From Phycisphaerae bacterium (GTDB lineage: Bacteria; Planctomycetota; Phycisphaerae; UBA1845; PWPN01): 64,000 bases of DNA. Below the pieces are notes generated by a model. The model did no database searches, was not told where the DNA came from, and was given only the letters and a program-made list of their open reading frames with translations. The stretch covers positions 1 through 64,000 of the forward strand of contig JAAYDF010000157.1 of NCBI GenBank assembly GCA_012729395.1. Reading direction: 5' to 3'. Positions 1-8,251 of the stretch are shown piece by piece (the first letter of the stretch is position 1; every line of letters begins with the position of its first letter). The position numbers and the translations under genes are program-made.

Positions 1-4
1 CCCC

Positions 5-163
5 AGCGAGCGGCGGGGTTTATCCCCGCCTTCCGCCCGCGTACGGCGACGAGACCGGAACAGCGAAGTGATGCCGCTCGCCCTGCCCACGGATTTGCAC
101 GCGCCGGTATAGCCTGTCACGCCGAGCGAAGAGCGCCGGGATAAACCCGGCGGCTCGCTTCGT
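5..163. repeat. Inverted pair of REP-like hairpins
   Basis: A hairpin at 12-30 (GGCGGGG-TTTAT-CCCCGCC) is followed about 105 bases later by an oppositely oriented relative at 135-151 (GCCGGG-ATAAA-CCCGGC). The flanks AGCGAGC and GCTCGCT are also inverted, so the two form a doublet like a bacterial interspersed mosaic element. No gene is credible in bases 1-227, which lie downstream of the minus-strand phosphoesterase gene. The hairpins might also terminate its transcript, but there is no T-run. Confidence 0.55.
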
Positions 164-227
164 CCGCTCTGCGGATCGATTTTCGCGTTTCTCAGCTCGC
201 TTGGTGCGCTCCACGACACCGTCTCGG

Positions 228-1553
228 CTACTCCGCGAGAGCTGGGGCAGTGGGCTCGTGGAGTCGCGGACTCGACGGGGTCGAGGGGAACTCGTCGATC
301 GCGGCCCCGGTTTCGTCAATGACCAGATAGTGCTGGTGTCGGCCATGAATGGTGACCAGGATCAAGTGGCGGGCATGTGCGGAATTCTGTAGGTACCAGC
401 GATCGGGGGCCGGCTTGCGCACACCGACACCCCACGCACCGTCGCCGAGGTAGACAATACCGCGAGCGTCAATTCGACCGCCTCGCAACGGATGTGTTCT
501 CTTGTAGGTGTGGTCATGATGCTCGAACGCGACGCGGATGCCGAACTCTTCGAAGAGCGGAACCCAGTAATCGCGGACTCGCGCATTAACGTGGCCGGCG
601 AACTCTCGATGTCCGGGATAGGCGGGCACATGGTAGACGGGGAACAAGTGCGGTACGCCGCGGCGCTGACATTGAAGCAGTGTGCGAGCAAGCCAACCGG
701 TCTGCGGACCGTCAATCGGATTGACGTGGTCGGTGTCGAGAAGCAGGATGCTCATGTAGTCGCCGAAGTCGAGTGACGCGTAGCCGGGCAGCCCAGGCAT
801 GGCGAAGAGGTTGAAGAAGAACGGTGCTTTCTCGGGCGTGCCTCCGGTGCCGCCCCGCACCTCATGGTTGCCGATGGTCACGAGCATGGGGATAAGCCTG
901 CCGTCGGGTGTGACCATACTCCGCTTGTAGACTTCGAACCAGGTGTACCAGCGGCCGAGTTGGTCCGGCTTGGCGTCGGCGTAGGCGAGGTCGCCGCCGA
1001 AGACGACGAACTCGGGACTCATACGAGCGGCCTGGCGATTGACGGCCTCGAAGTCCTCGGGGCGGTGCATGGTATCGCCGCCCACCGCGAAGCGGATGGG
1101 CTGAGCGACATCCTCGGGCATGGTGCGGAATCGGAACTCGGCCGAGTTCTCATTGAAACGGAAGCGGTAGTCGGTGGCCGGGGTAAGACCGGTCAACTCA
1201 ACGGTGTGTACCATGCGGTTCGAATAGGGTAGACGGTGTGACTTGCCGGCGGTGGTCTTCCACTCACCCGCGGCCTCAGCCAAGGGTCTGTGAAGCACGA
1301 CACTGGCGGGAACCTCCCAATCAGGGGGTATGTCTGTCGGAGAGGGCTGATCTTCGGGTTCTGAAGCGGCCTGGGTCTGGGCCGCATCGGGGGCCGGCAG
1401 GTCGTGGATGGTGTGCCAGTGTACGGTCATCGTGGTGGTCGGATCCCGCTGCCAAGTCAGGTAGACGGCCGGCGGATCAAACACCTCTGCCGCCGGAGCC
1501 GACAGACTCACCATACAGACCAGCATTACGCACACCGCGATCGATCTAACCAT
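228..1553 (-). CDS. Secreted purple-acid-phosphatase-like metallophosphoesterase
   Basis: This is a secreted phosphoesterase of about 441 residues. The chosen ATG at 1553 follows AGGAG and begins a clear signal peptide (MVRSIAVCVMLVCMVSLS, cleavage near APAAE). Upstream in-frame starts at 1577 and 1667 would precede the signal sequence. Residues about 28-145 resemble the fibronectin-like N-terminal domain of purple acid phosphatases (VYLTWQRDPTTTMTVHWHT). The calcineurin-like metal-binding blocks follow in order: GGDTMH (about 159), GGDLAYAD (186), GNHE (228), VYHVPAYPGH and HHDHTYKR. The dinuclear metal site therefore looks complete. The substrate is unknown. The last 30 residues are Ser/Pro/Ala-rich. 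It probably acts in the periplasm or outside the cell. Confidence 0.85.
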   Translation of the reverse strand: MVRSIAVCVMLVCMVSLSAPAAEVFDPPAVYLTWQRDPTTTMTVHWHTIHDLPAPDAAQTQAASEPEDQPSPTDIPPDWEVPASVVLHRPLAEAAGEWKTTAGKSHRLPYSNRMVHTVELTGLTPATDYRFRFNENSAEFRFRTMPEDVAQPIRFAVGGDTMHRPEDFEAVNRQAARMSPEFVVFGGDLAYADAKPDQLGRWYTWFEVYKRSMVTPDGRLIPMLVTIGNHEVRGGTGGTPEKAPFFFNLFAMPGLPGYASLDFGDYMSILLLDTDHVNPIDGPQTGWLARTLLQCQRRGVPHLFPVYHVPAYPGHREFAGHVNARVRDYWVPLFEEFGIRVAFEHHDHTYKRTHPLRGGRIDARGIVYLGDGAWGVGVRKPAPDRWYLQNSAHARHLILVTIHGRHQHYLVIDETGAAIDEFPSTPSSPRLHEPTAPALAE

Positions 1554-1697
1554 AACTCTCCTATCACCTTTCTTCATCATGACGGGAACCCCCCTGCCCA
1601 CGCATGCCATCGGGATGAACCGGCCGCGCCTCTCGCGGCAAGAGCGAAGCATTATAGAGCATTTCACGCGATTGTGTATCGGCTCGCGGCGAGCGTT

Positions 1698-2894
1698 TCA
1701 CGCACCGGCCAGGAAACGGCGGGTCACCTCGCAGAATACTCGGATACCGACGGACAGAGCATCGTCGTTAAAGTTGAACCGCGGATTGTGCAGAGGCGGG
1801 TAGTCCTCCATGTGCCGCGGTCGAACACCCAAGCGAAACATCACCGACGGGGTACGCTGACCGTAATAGGAGAAATCCTCTACGCCAAGGCTGGGAGGCT
1901 CGTCCGTGGCGATGCCCTCGGGGCCCAGCATATCGCGGGCGGCTTCCTCAACGAGGCGGCACATGGTGTCATCGTTGACCACCGGCGGGTAGCCCTCTTC
2001 GAACCGCAGGTCGGCGGTGGCTCCATGGGCGCGAGCGGTCCACTCGATGATTTCGCGAACTCGCCGCCGGAGGAGTTCCCCCACCTCGGGCCGCAGATGC
2101 CTGAGGGTGCCCTGCATCCGGCACTCGGCGGGGATGATGTTGGTGGTGGCCCCGGCGTTGATGGCACCGATGGTGACGACAGCGGCGTCGATTGGAGCGA
2201 CGTTCCGGGCCACGACGGTTTGCAGTGCGGTCACGATGTGAGCGGATGCGACGATGGGGTCGATCCCTTTCTGCGGATAAGCACCATGGCTACCGTGGCC
2301 GCGAATGGTCACGAAGAAGGGGTCGTTGGAGGCCAGGGCCGGCCCGTAGCGCAGCGAGACGGTGCCGACCGACCGCACGGGCCAGGCGTGCAGAGCGATG
2401 ATGGCATCCACTTGGGGGTTGGTCATCACCCCTTCGGCGCACAGGGTCTTGGCTCCGCCGCCCTCTTCCTCGCCCGGTTGGAAGATGAACTTCACTTTGC
2501 CGGACATCTGCGGCGCCAACCGCGAGAGAACCATCGCCGTACCCACCAGCGTGGCCGTGTGTCCATCGTGCCCGCACGCGTGCATGACGCCCGGCACGGT
2601 CGAGCGATACGCAACCTCTTCAAGCGAGGCCTCCTCATCGAGAGGCAGGGCATCGAGATCCGCCCGGATCCCCATGCAGCGGCCCGGGCGGCCGGTGTCC
2701 AGCACTGCCACAACGTCCGTCTCCATGATCGGAGGCGACACCTCGACGCCCGGCAGTTCCCGCAGGATAGCCCGCACCTTCCCGGCGGTGGAACGCTCCT
2801 GGAAGGACAGCTCCGGGTGGGCGTGCAAATCCTGCCGCAGCCTCACGACCTCGGGCAGAATCTCGTCAACAATCGGGGTGATGGCATCACTCAT
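1698..2894 (-). CDS. M20-family amidohydrolase (hippurate / N-acyl-amino-acid hydrolase type)
   Basis: This cytoplasmic metallo-amidohydrolase has about 398 residues, the usual length for the M20D group that removes acyl groups from N-acyl amino acids. Visible motifs are DLHAHPELSFQE (22-33), GIRADLDALPLDEE (75-88), the metal-binding HACGHDGH (105-112), the catalytic-glutamate segment FQPGEEEGGGAK (138-149), GHGSHGAYPQKGIDP in the lid domain, and a late metal-ligand histidine in the segment ending PPLHNPRF. The start is set by overlap with the upstream lipoprotein gene: ATGAGTGA contains this start and that gene's stop, so translation is probably coupled. The acyl substrate cannot be told from sequence. 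Confidence 0.88.
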   Translation of the reverse strand: MSDAITPIVDEILPEVVRLRQDLHAHPELSFQERSTAGKVRAILRELPGVEVSPPIMETDVVAVLDTGRPGRCMGIRADLDALPLDEEASLEEVAYRSTVPGVMHACGHDGHTATLVGTAMVLSRLAPQMSGKVKFIFQPGEEEGGGAKTLCAEGVMTNPQVDAIIALHAWPVRSVGTVSLRYGPALASNDPFFVTIRGHGSHGAYPQKGIDPIVASAHIVTALQTVVARNVAPIDAAVVTIGAINAGATTNIIPAECRMQGTLRHLRPEVGELLRRRVREIIEWTARAHGATADLRFEEGYPPVVNDDTMCRLVEEAARDMLGPEGIATDEPPSLGVEDFSYYGQRTPSVMFRLGVRPRHMEDYPPLHNPRFNFNDDALSVGIRVFCEVTRRFLAGA

Positions 2895-3342
2895 GACCTG
2901 CGTGCACCTCGCTGGAAGAACTATCCACACCAAAGGGCCGCGAGTCGCTTTCCCGCGGCGGCTGCAACCCGATCAGGGTATTGCGGACCTGCTCCAGATC
3001 GGCCCGGGCATCGGCAAGCTGGCGTTCGTAGACAGCCAACTGCCGCAACGCCTGATCAAGCCGCTCTTCCGCCTCCGTGAGCTTCTTGGCAGTCTCCTTG
3101 CGGTCGTCATCGAGTCCCTGAATCTCCCGTTGCAGGTCGTGGATGATCGCCTCGGCGGCCCGCGTGGCCAACTCGAATTGCGCAATGGTGTGCTCGCGGT
3201 CGGCGAGTTCAGCCCGGCACTGCTCGATCATCAGAACCTGATCCAGACTGTCGCGGCGCAAGGCGCTGATCTCACGCTGCTGGGCACAACCTGCCAGTGC
3301 CCAGAGGAGGCCAGCCACGATGATCCTTCTTGTTTGCCGCAT
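2887..3342 (-). CDS. Small coiled-coil lipoprotein
   Basis: A lipoprotein of about 151 residues. The ATG at 3342 follows AGGTG, and a GTG nine bases upstream is also possible. The N-terminus (MRQTRRIIVAGLLWALAGCA) is a lipoprotein signal with the lipobox LAGC. Residues about 25-130 form one long charged heptad-like helix rich in Glu, Arg, Leu and Ala, predicted as a coiled coil. The tail is Ser-rich. The gene overlaps the M20 amidohydrolase start by 8 bases, so the two are probably one transcript. No family was recognised; a structural or scaffolding role in the envelope is only a guess. Confidence 0.7.
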   Translation of the reverse strand: MRQTRRIIVAGLLWALAGCAQQREISALRRDSLDQVLMIEQCRAELADREHTIAQFELATRAAEAIIHDLQREIQGLDDDRKETAKKLTEAEERLDQALRQLAVYERQLADARADLEQVRNTLIGLQPPRESDSRPFGVDSSSSEVHAGHE

Positions 3343-3522
3343 CCAAGGCACCTAGCGCATCTCCCATCAGGCACAAATCCTGACCGTGTACCCGGCGGGT
3401 ATTGTACGCTGCCTTGCCGAGGAAGGCACCTGCGGTAATCGAGAGGCCAGCGCAGCCAAGCGGCTTGAGGCTCGTAGCGTAGTGGAGCGGTCTGCGGCGA
3501 CTGGGGGCGGCATATGTCCAGA

Positions 3523-4344
3523 CTATGGGTGGGGCGGCCTCAGGTGAGGACCAACCGCCCAGAGAGCAACAGCCGTCAAGAGCGTCGCGATGGCAAGATA
3601 GCCGACCAGATTCTTCAGTCGCGGGCCCATCCAACCAAACGGGGCATCCACAAGCACCAGTACGAACACCAGAACCGCCAGTGCATGATGGAAAGGCTTC
3701 AGCAGTATCGCCGTGCTTCGAGCAGACCACGCACGATTGGCTGCGGAGTCGGCACTCTGGTCACCCGTCCCTGCGACGGGAGCGTCTTCCGCGGAAGATG
3801 GATCGGCATGACCGTTGCCCTGCTTGGCCACGGGCCGATCATCGGCAGCCTCTCCCTGGGCCCACTGGCTCTCCAGCTCGGCGACCTCGGCGGCCCACGG
3901 ATTCGCCGATGAATCTTCCGATGCCCCGGAGACCTCCGCCGACGCCGGGGAATCCTCGCGCGACGGCATCGAAGCGTCCGTCACTGCAATCTCGCTCTCT
4001 GCCACGAGAGCTTCCGCTTCTTCGTCAACGGCCGATGCCGCAGTTTCCGCCGCGCCTGCCGGGGAGGAATCGGCCGGCAGATCCGATGCCGGGATGTCGA
4101 TGCCTGACGCCTCATCCGCACTGGCAAGGAGGCTTTCCAGTTCCTCAAGCTCGGCATCCGTCTGGTCGGACCCAGCAGCACCCTCTCCAGACAGCCGTGT
4201 TGCGTCGGGGCCGGACAACTCACCCTCGGTGCTCGTGGTCGCCAGTTGCTCCATTTCCTGGAGGATCGCCTCGATGCCGGGGTCGGCGGGCGGAATCCTT
4301 CCGGACTGGGTCTCTTCGGCGACTGCCGTTGCCGTCTGAGGCAT
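3523..4344 (-). CDS. Acidic low-complexity protein with C-terminal membrane segments
   Basis: A protein of unknown function of about 273 residues. Roughly the first 200 residues are low in complexity and very rich in Glu, Asp, Ala and Ser. They are followed by two hydrophobic segments (HALAVLVFVLVLVDAPFG and NLVGYLAIATLLTAVALWAV) separated by a short basic loop. The long acidic part would thus sit on one side of the inner membrane, anchored by a C-terminal hairpin. The start is uncertain: ATG 4344 has a weak GGGA upstream, and ATG 4395 would add 17 residues. It is divergent from rsmE. No homologous family was recognised. Confidence 0.55.
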   Translation of the reverse strand: MPQTATAVAEETQSGRIPPADPGIEAILQEMEQLATTSTEGELSGPDATRLSGEGAAGSDQTDAELEELESLLASADEASGIDIPASDLPADSSPAGAAETAASAVDEEAEALVAESEIAVTDASMPSREDSPASAEVSGASEDSSANPWAAEVAELESQWAQGEAADDRPVAKQGNGHADPSSAEDAPVAGTGDQSADSAANRAWSARSTAILLKPFHHALAVLVFVLVLVDAPFGWMGPRLKNLVGYLAIATLLTAVALWAVGPHLRPPHP

Positions 4345-4462
4345 CACTTGGTTCCCGTCAACTGTGGACAGAGATGCTCCGCCCTCGCGGCCCATCCCGA
4401 AACACTCATATACGATTCATCGTCCGATTGCGGCCGGCCCCACAGCTTCGCATAATGGCGGC

Positions 4463-5233
4463 ATGAGCTTGCCACGATTCCATGTCGAGCATCTGGCGGA
4501 GGGTATCCAGGCGCTCCCGGCGGACGAGGCCCGCCATGCCCGCCTGGCCCGGCGATTATCGGTCGATGACCGCGTGGTGCTGTTCGACGGGCAAGGGCAC
4601 GAGGCGACGGCCACAGTGATTGCCTGTGGTCGACGCGCGTTCGAGGTGCAGGCCGGCCCGGTGAAATACGCACCCCGGCGGACACCCCGACTGACGCTGG
4701 CCGTCGCCATGCCCAAGGGCCCACGGCAAGACATGCTCATCGAGAAATGCACTGAGCTGGGTACCGCGGCACTGGTTCCGCTGAGCAGTGATCGTTCGGT
4801 GGCAAGCGTGTCGGCCCATCGCTTGAGCAAGTGGCGACAGACGACCATCGCGGCCGCCAAGCAGTCCGGGCAGGCGTGGCTGCCGGAACTCTGCCTACCG
4901 ATGACGCTGCCGGAGTTGTTTGCGGAGGTGTCGGCCTTCGACCAAGTGCTGGTGGGGCTTTCGTCTGCGCCCGCTGCGTGCGAGGAGGCTCGCGTAGCAG
5001 GCGAGCGTAACCCGCCGTCGCCGATCATCGACCTGTTGCCGGTGTTGCGAGAATGTACCAGCATCCTCGGCGTCGTCGGTCCTGAAGGCGGCTGGACGAG
5101 CGACGAGGTGGACACACTGACGCAGGCGGGCATCACGCCAATCTCGCTCGGCCCGAACATCCTGCGTATCGAGACAGCGGCCGTGGCCCTTGCGACGCTG
5201 ATTCACGCCGTCTTGCCGCGAGCAAACGAGTAG
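4463..5233 (+). CDS. rsmE: 16S rRNA (uracil-1498-N3)-methyltransferase RsmE
   Basis: RsmE methylates N3 of U1498 in 16S rRNA in the 30S subunit, using S-adenosylmethionine. The protein has 256 residues, typical of the family. It has the N-terminal PUA-like segment (MSLPRFHVEHLAEG) and a C-terminal SPOUT domain with MPKGPRQDMLIEKCTELG, GPEGGWTSDEVD and the knot signature SLGPNILRIETAA. The ATG at 4463 is chosen because MSLPRF matches the usual family start; the frame is open further upstream without a homologous segment. The gene stands alone, divergent from the acidic membrane protein and convergent with the SDR gene, with palindromic repeats between. Confidence 0.93.
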   Translation: MSLPRFHVEHLAEGIQALPADEARHARLARRLSVDDRVVLFDGQGHEATATVIACGRRAFEVQAGPVKYAPRRTPRLTLAVAMPKGPRQDMLIEKCTELGTAALVPLSSDRSVASVSAHRLSKWRQTTIAAAKQSGQAWLPELCLPMTLPELFAEVSAFDQVLVGLSSAPAACEEARVAGERNPPSPIIDLLPVLRECTSILGVVGPEGGWTSDEVDTLTQAGITPISLGPNILRIETAAVALATLIHAVLPRANE

Positions 5234-5280
5234 TACCTGTTGCGTCTGAGGTGTCTGAGCCGTTCCGCTGCATATCGTAG

Positions 5281-5340
5281 CGGTCGCCTCCCCGCCACGG
5301 CCTGCCCGCCGTCGCGGGGCGGACAGGCTGTGGCGACCGG
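5281..5340. repeat. Long imperfect hairpin downstream of rsmE
   Basis: The arms CGGTCGCC...GCCACGGCCTG and CAGGCTGTGGCGACCG form an imperfect stem. The left flank GTAGCGG recalls the GTAGCGGCCG starts of the elements at 58588 and 61094. It lies between two convergent genes and might act as a bidirectional terminator, but no T-run follows. Confidence 0.5.
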
Positions 5341-5399
5341 GCTTTGCTCGGTGAACGATGCTCCTTCAACAAGCCACACAGAAGGCGAGAGGAGCTTGC

Positions 5400-5525
5400 G
5401 CGCATGCCCTGCTCACAGAGCAGTGGCACGCGAAAGCCAACGAGCCCCGAGCGCAAGCAAGCGGGAGGGAGTCGAGAACGCACACGCTCCCCGTACTGCT
5501 CACAGAGCAGTGCCACGCGAATGCG
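5400..5525. repeat. Composite of CTGCTCACAGAGCAG hairpins
   Basis: Two copies of the hairpin CTGCTC-ACA-GAGCAG followed by TGCCACGCG or a variant (5407-5432 and 5495-5520) flank a CCAACGAGCCCCGAGCGCAA segment. The same arrangement recurs at about 33700-33830. Open frames across it are compositional and are not called as genes. The whole stretch 5234-5627 is repeat material. Confidence 0.65.
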
Positions 5526-5539
5526 TCGCGATGGCATCA

Positions 5540-5603
5540 GAGCCGCGACCGTAAGGGAGCGGTTCTTCTTTGCCGAGGAACCGCTCCCGTACGGTCGCGG
5601 CTC
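5540..5603. repeat. REP-like palindrome, family A, copy 1
   Basis: A near-perfect palindrome of 64 bases runs from GAGCCGCGACCGTAAGGGAG to CTCCCGTACGGTCGCGGCTC around the loop CTTCTTTGCCGAGG. Copies 2 (8141-8204) and 3 (55595-55659) are in this window. It ends 25 bases short of the SDR stop codon, in the gap between convergent genes. Confidence 0.8.
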
Positions 5604-5627
5604 CGAAAGAGCTGCCTCGGAGTGCTC

Positions 5628-6683
5628 TTAAAACTTCCCATCCCGGGCTTCGTAGTGCGTGGGCTTACCCAGTGATCGGCCACCGAGATGGATCCAGTGG
5701 GCGGCCCAGGCGATGAGGCGTTGCGTTGAGACCCGCGGCGGCCCCATGAGCCGAACGTATCGAGAAGCATCGCTGAGCAGCGCGGTTGGGGCCTCACTGC
5801 CACAGAAGACAGGCCCCTTGCCGAACAGCCGGCCGAACTGGACGGCCACCTCGCGGATGGAAAGCACCTCCGGCCCGGTGAGGTTGAGAAGAAACGGCGG
5901 TGAGGCACAGTGTGCGAGGCTTCGCAGCACGGCCGCATTGGCGTCGCCCTGCCAGATGACGTTGACGTGCCCCATGGCCAGGTCGATCGGCTCGCCGTGG
6001 TAGACCTTGCGGCCGACGTCAACGAGCACGCCGTAGCGCAGATCGATCGCGTAGTTGAGCCGGATGATCGCCACCGGCGTCCGCCAGCGAACGCTGAAGT
6101 ACTGGAACATGCGCTCGCGACCGAGGCAGGACTGGGCATATTCGCCGAGGGGGTCGGGTGTCTGGCTCTCGGTCGGCCCGCGGCCATCGACCAGAGTGAG
6201 CGGGTAAACGTTACCCGTGGAGAGGGCCACGATCCGCGATCGCCGATACCGATCGGCTACCAGCGCGGGGAGGTATGTATTCATTGCCCAGGTGAGTTCT
6301 TCCTGACCGGTCGAGCCAAACTTCCGCCCGGCCAGAAAGATCACATTGGGAGCATCGGGCAGCCCCGCCAAGGTGCCCGGTTCGAGCAGGTCGGCGGTGA
6401 TCGTCTGGATCCCCGCATCCTCAAGCTGGCATTGCAGCTTGGACTGGCTGAATCGGGCCACACCGATCACCCGGGCGGTCGAGCCGGCTTGGTCGAGGGC
6501 TCGCCGAGCCAGCCGGGCAAGGGTCGGCCCCATTTTGCCCCCCACCCCAAGAATCAGCACATCCCCCTCCTGCCGGGCCAGCGACGCCGCCAGCTCGGGC
6601 GTTGGCGTGGTCAGCACATCCTCAAGCTGGGCCTCGTTCTCGATGTGCTCGGGCAATCCGGCAGATCCATCCGCAACGGTCAT
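5628..6683 (-). CDS. NAD(P)-binding extended-SDR-like protein with altered active site
   Basis: A 351-residue protein of the NAD-dependent epimerase/dehydratase fold. The ATG at 6683 follows GGAGG by 7 bases. A 35-residue acidic N-terminal extension precedes the Rossmann strand VLILGVGGKMGPTLARLA. The middle has the SDR features NVIFLAGRKFGSTG and ALSTGNVYPL. The active-site YxxxK reads YAQSC: the expected lysine is a cysteine (codon TGC, clear in the sequence). It may therefore bind nucleotide without the usual catalysis, or use another proton relay. The product cannot be assigned to a pathway, and its neighbours rsmE and tsaD suggest no link. Confidence 0.78.
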   Translation of the reverse strand: MTVADGSAGLPEHIENEAQLEDVLTTPTPELAASLARQEGDVLILGVGGKMGPTLARLARRALDQAGSTARVIGVARFSQSKLQCQLEDAGIQTITADLLEPGTLAGLPDAPNVIFLAGRKFGSTGQEELTWAMNTYLPALVADRYRRSRIVALSTGNVYPLTLVDGRGPTESQTPDPLGEYAQSCLGRERMFQYFSVRWRTPVAIIRLNYAIDLRYGVLVDVGRKVYHGEPIDLAMGHVNVIWQGDANAAVLRSLAHCASPPFLLNLTGPEVLSIREVAVQFGRLFGKGPVFCGSEAPTALLSDASRYVRLMGPPRVSTQRLIAWAAHWIHLGGRSLGKPTHYEARDGKF

Positions 6684-7035
6684 CCATCAGCCTCCATTCA
6701 GGCAAGCCGTCGGCCACCACACTTCGCGACATCGACCACCGATCCTTACGATACCGCAAATCCCGGCCGGCGAGTACCTTGCTCGTGCGGCGGCCACTCG
6801 CGTTGTAGAATCTCTCCGCGAACACAAAGCGGATCCGGCCGTTTCGCGGACAGGCACTCGTTTGCCCTGAAACCGTCCTGATACGGCGGAGCCAGCATGC
6901 TCTCAGAAGCCGCGTGAATCGCTCTCGCGCCGGCACAGCAGAGCCAGTCCCTGGGCGTCTTCGCGTCCCGCCCTGCTCACAGAGCAGTGCCACACGAAGA
7001 GGGGCAACAGTCCGACACGAGTCGGCACACAGAGT
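6684..7035. other. Gap between divergent SDR and tsaD genes
   Basis: This 350-base gap separates divergent starts and must hold both promoters, but no convincing -35/-10 pair was found. It contains one copy of the CTGCTCACAGAGCAG hairpin at 6971-6999, close upstream of tsaD. No gene is supported here. Confidence 0.4.
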
Positions 7036-8079
7036 ATGGAAACGCTGATGGGCAAGGGGATGATCCTAGGCATAGAAACCTCCTGCGATGAGACCTCGGC
7101 GGCGGTCGTGGTTGGCGCGAAGCGGGTACTGTCCAACGTGGTGGCGACGCAGTTCGACGTGCACGCCAAGTACGGCGGCGTCGTACCGGAGCTGGCCTCG
7201 CGCGCCCACATCGAGAATCTCGACGGCGTGATCCAGGAGGCGCTGAGCAAGGCCGGCGTCGGCTGCGACGAACTCGACGCGATCGCGGTAACCTGCCGGC
7301 CGGGGCTCATGGGCTGCCTGCTGATCGGGGTAACCGCGGCCAAGACGCTCGCCTTGGCGTGGAACAAACCTTTGGTCGGCGTCAACCACGTCCACGCCCA
7401 CGCGACCAGTGCGGCCATCGCTCAACCGCCCGATGCCCCGCCGCCCTGGCCGGCCGTCGCCCTGGTAGTCAGCGGCGGACACAGTTCGCTGCTGCTGGTG
7501 CGCAATCCGCTGGAGATCGAGACACTGGGCGTCACCATCGACGACGCGGCCGGCGAAGCCTTCGACAAGGTCGCCAGTATTCTGGAGCTCGGCTTCCCCG
7601 GCGGGCCCATCGTTGACCGCGTCGCTGCCAACGGCAATCCGCGGGCGTGCGACTTCCCACGGACCATGCTCGGCCGCGACTCGCTGGACTTCAGCTTCAG
7701 TGGGATCAAGACGGCGGTGCTCTACCGCGTGCACGGCCCCGGGAAGACGAGCGGCGGACTGGCCAAGCTCAGCCCGGCGGACGTCGCCGATGTGGCCGCC
7801 AGCTTCCAGACCGCCGTCGTCGAGGTCCTGGTGGCCAAGACGTTGATGGCCGTGCGACAGACGGGAGTCCGATCGGTCGTGGTTGGCGGCGGCGTGGCGG
7901 CCAACCGGCAGCTGCGGGAATGTCTGACGGCAGCCTGCACGGATGCGCGCGTCACCCTGCACCTCACGCCCATGTGCTACTGCACGGATAACGGGGTGAT
8001 GATCGCGGCCCTCGGCTGGCACCTGCTCAAGGCCGGCCGCGTCGACACCCTGGCCATCGAGGCCTCAGCCAGCGCGTGA
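7036..8079 (+). CDS. tsaD: tRNA N6-adenosine threonylcarbamoyltransferase TsaD
   Basis: TsaD transfers the threonylcarbamoyl group to A37 of ANN-decoding tRNAs, acting with TsaB and TsaE in the cytoplasm. The protein has up to 347 residues. It shows the ASKHA start MILGIETSCDETSAAVV, the metal-binding motif region GVNHVHAHATSA, SGGHSSLLLV, DDAAGEAFDKVA, FPGGPIVDR, FSFSGIKTAV, GGGVAANRQLR and the C-terminal CTDNGVMIAALGW. Three in-frame ATGs are possible (7036, 7048, 7060); 7048 has GGAAA upstream, and homologues usually begin near MILGIETS. tsaB and tsaE are not in the window. Confidence 0.93.
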   Translation: METLMGKGMILGIETSCDETSAAVVVGAKRVLSNVVATQFDVHAKYGGVVPELASRAHIENLDGVIQEALSKAGVGCDELDAIAVTCRPGLMGCLLIGVTAAKTLALAWNKPLVGVNHVHAHATSAAIAQPPDAPPPWPAVALVVSGGHSSLLLVRNPLEIETLGVTIDDAAGEAFDKVASILELGFPGGPIVDRVAANGNPRACDFPRTMLGRDSLDFSFSGIKTAVLYRVHGPGKTSGGLAKLSPADVADVAASFQTAVVEVLVAKTLMAVRQTGVRSVVVGGGVAANRQLRECLTAACTDARVTLHLTPMCYCTDNGVMIAALGWHLLKAGRVDTLAIEASASA

Positions 8080-8140
8080 CAACATACCTCCACAAGCATC
8101 CCAAAATCGCGACCGCCTAACAGAGCCCCGACTCCCAACA

Positions 8141-8204
8141 GAGCCGTGACCATAAGGGAGCGGTTCTTCTTTGCCGAGGAACCGCTCCCTCACGGTCGCG
8201 GCTC
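8141..8204. repeat. REP-like palindrome, family A, copy 2
   Basis: This copy shares with copy 1 the core AAGGGAGCGGTTCTTCTTTG and the remainder of the loop and right arm, and differs mainly in the outer arms. Degenerate partial copies continue to about 8262, including CGGTCGCGGCTCTGCTC. It lies between tsaD and the convergent esterase gene. Confidence 0.8.
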
Positions 8205-8251
8205 TGCTGACGACCTCTGCTCCCGGTCGCGGCTCTGCTCGCGGGATCTGC

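Noticed and set aside
1404-3080. Long plus-strand open frame of about 558 codons opposite the phosphoesterase and M20 genes
   Set aside because: It is antisense to two genes with clear motifs, its translation is rich in Arg, His and Pro without any domain, and long antisense frames are expected at this GC content.
5240-5675. Several short open frames downstream of rsmE
   Set aside because: They are translations of palindromic repeats, and similar peptides appear wherever the repeats occur.
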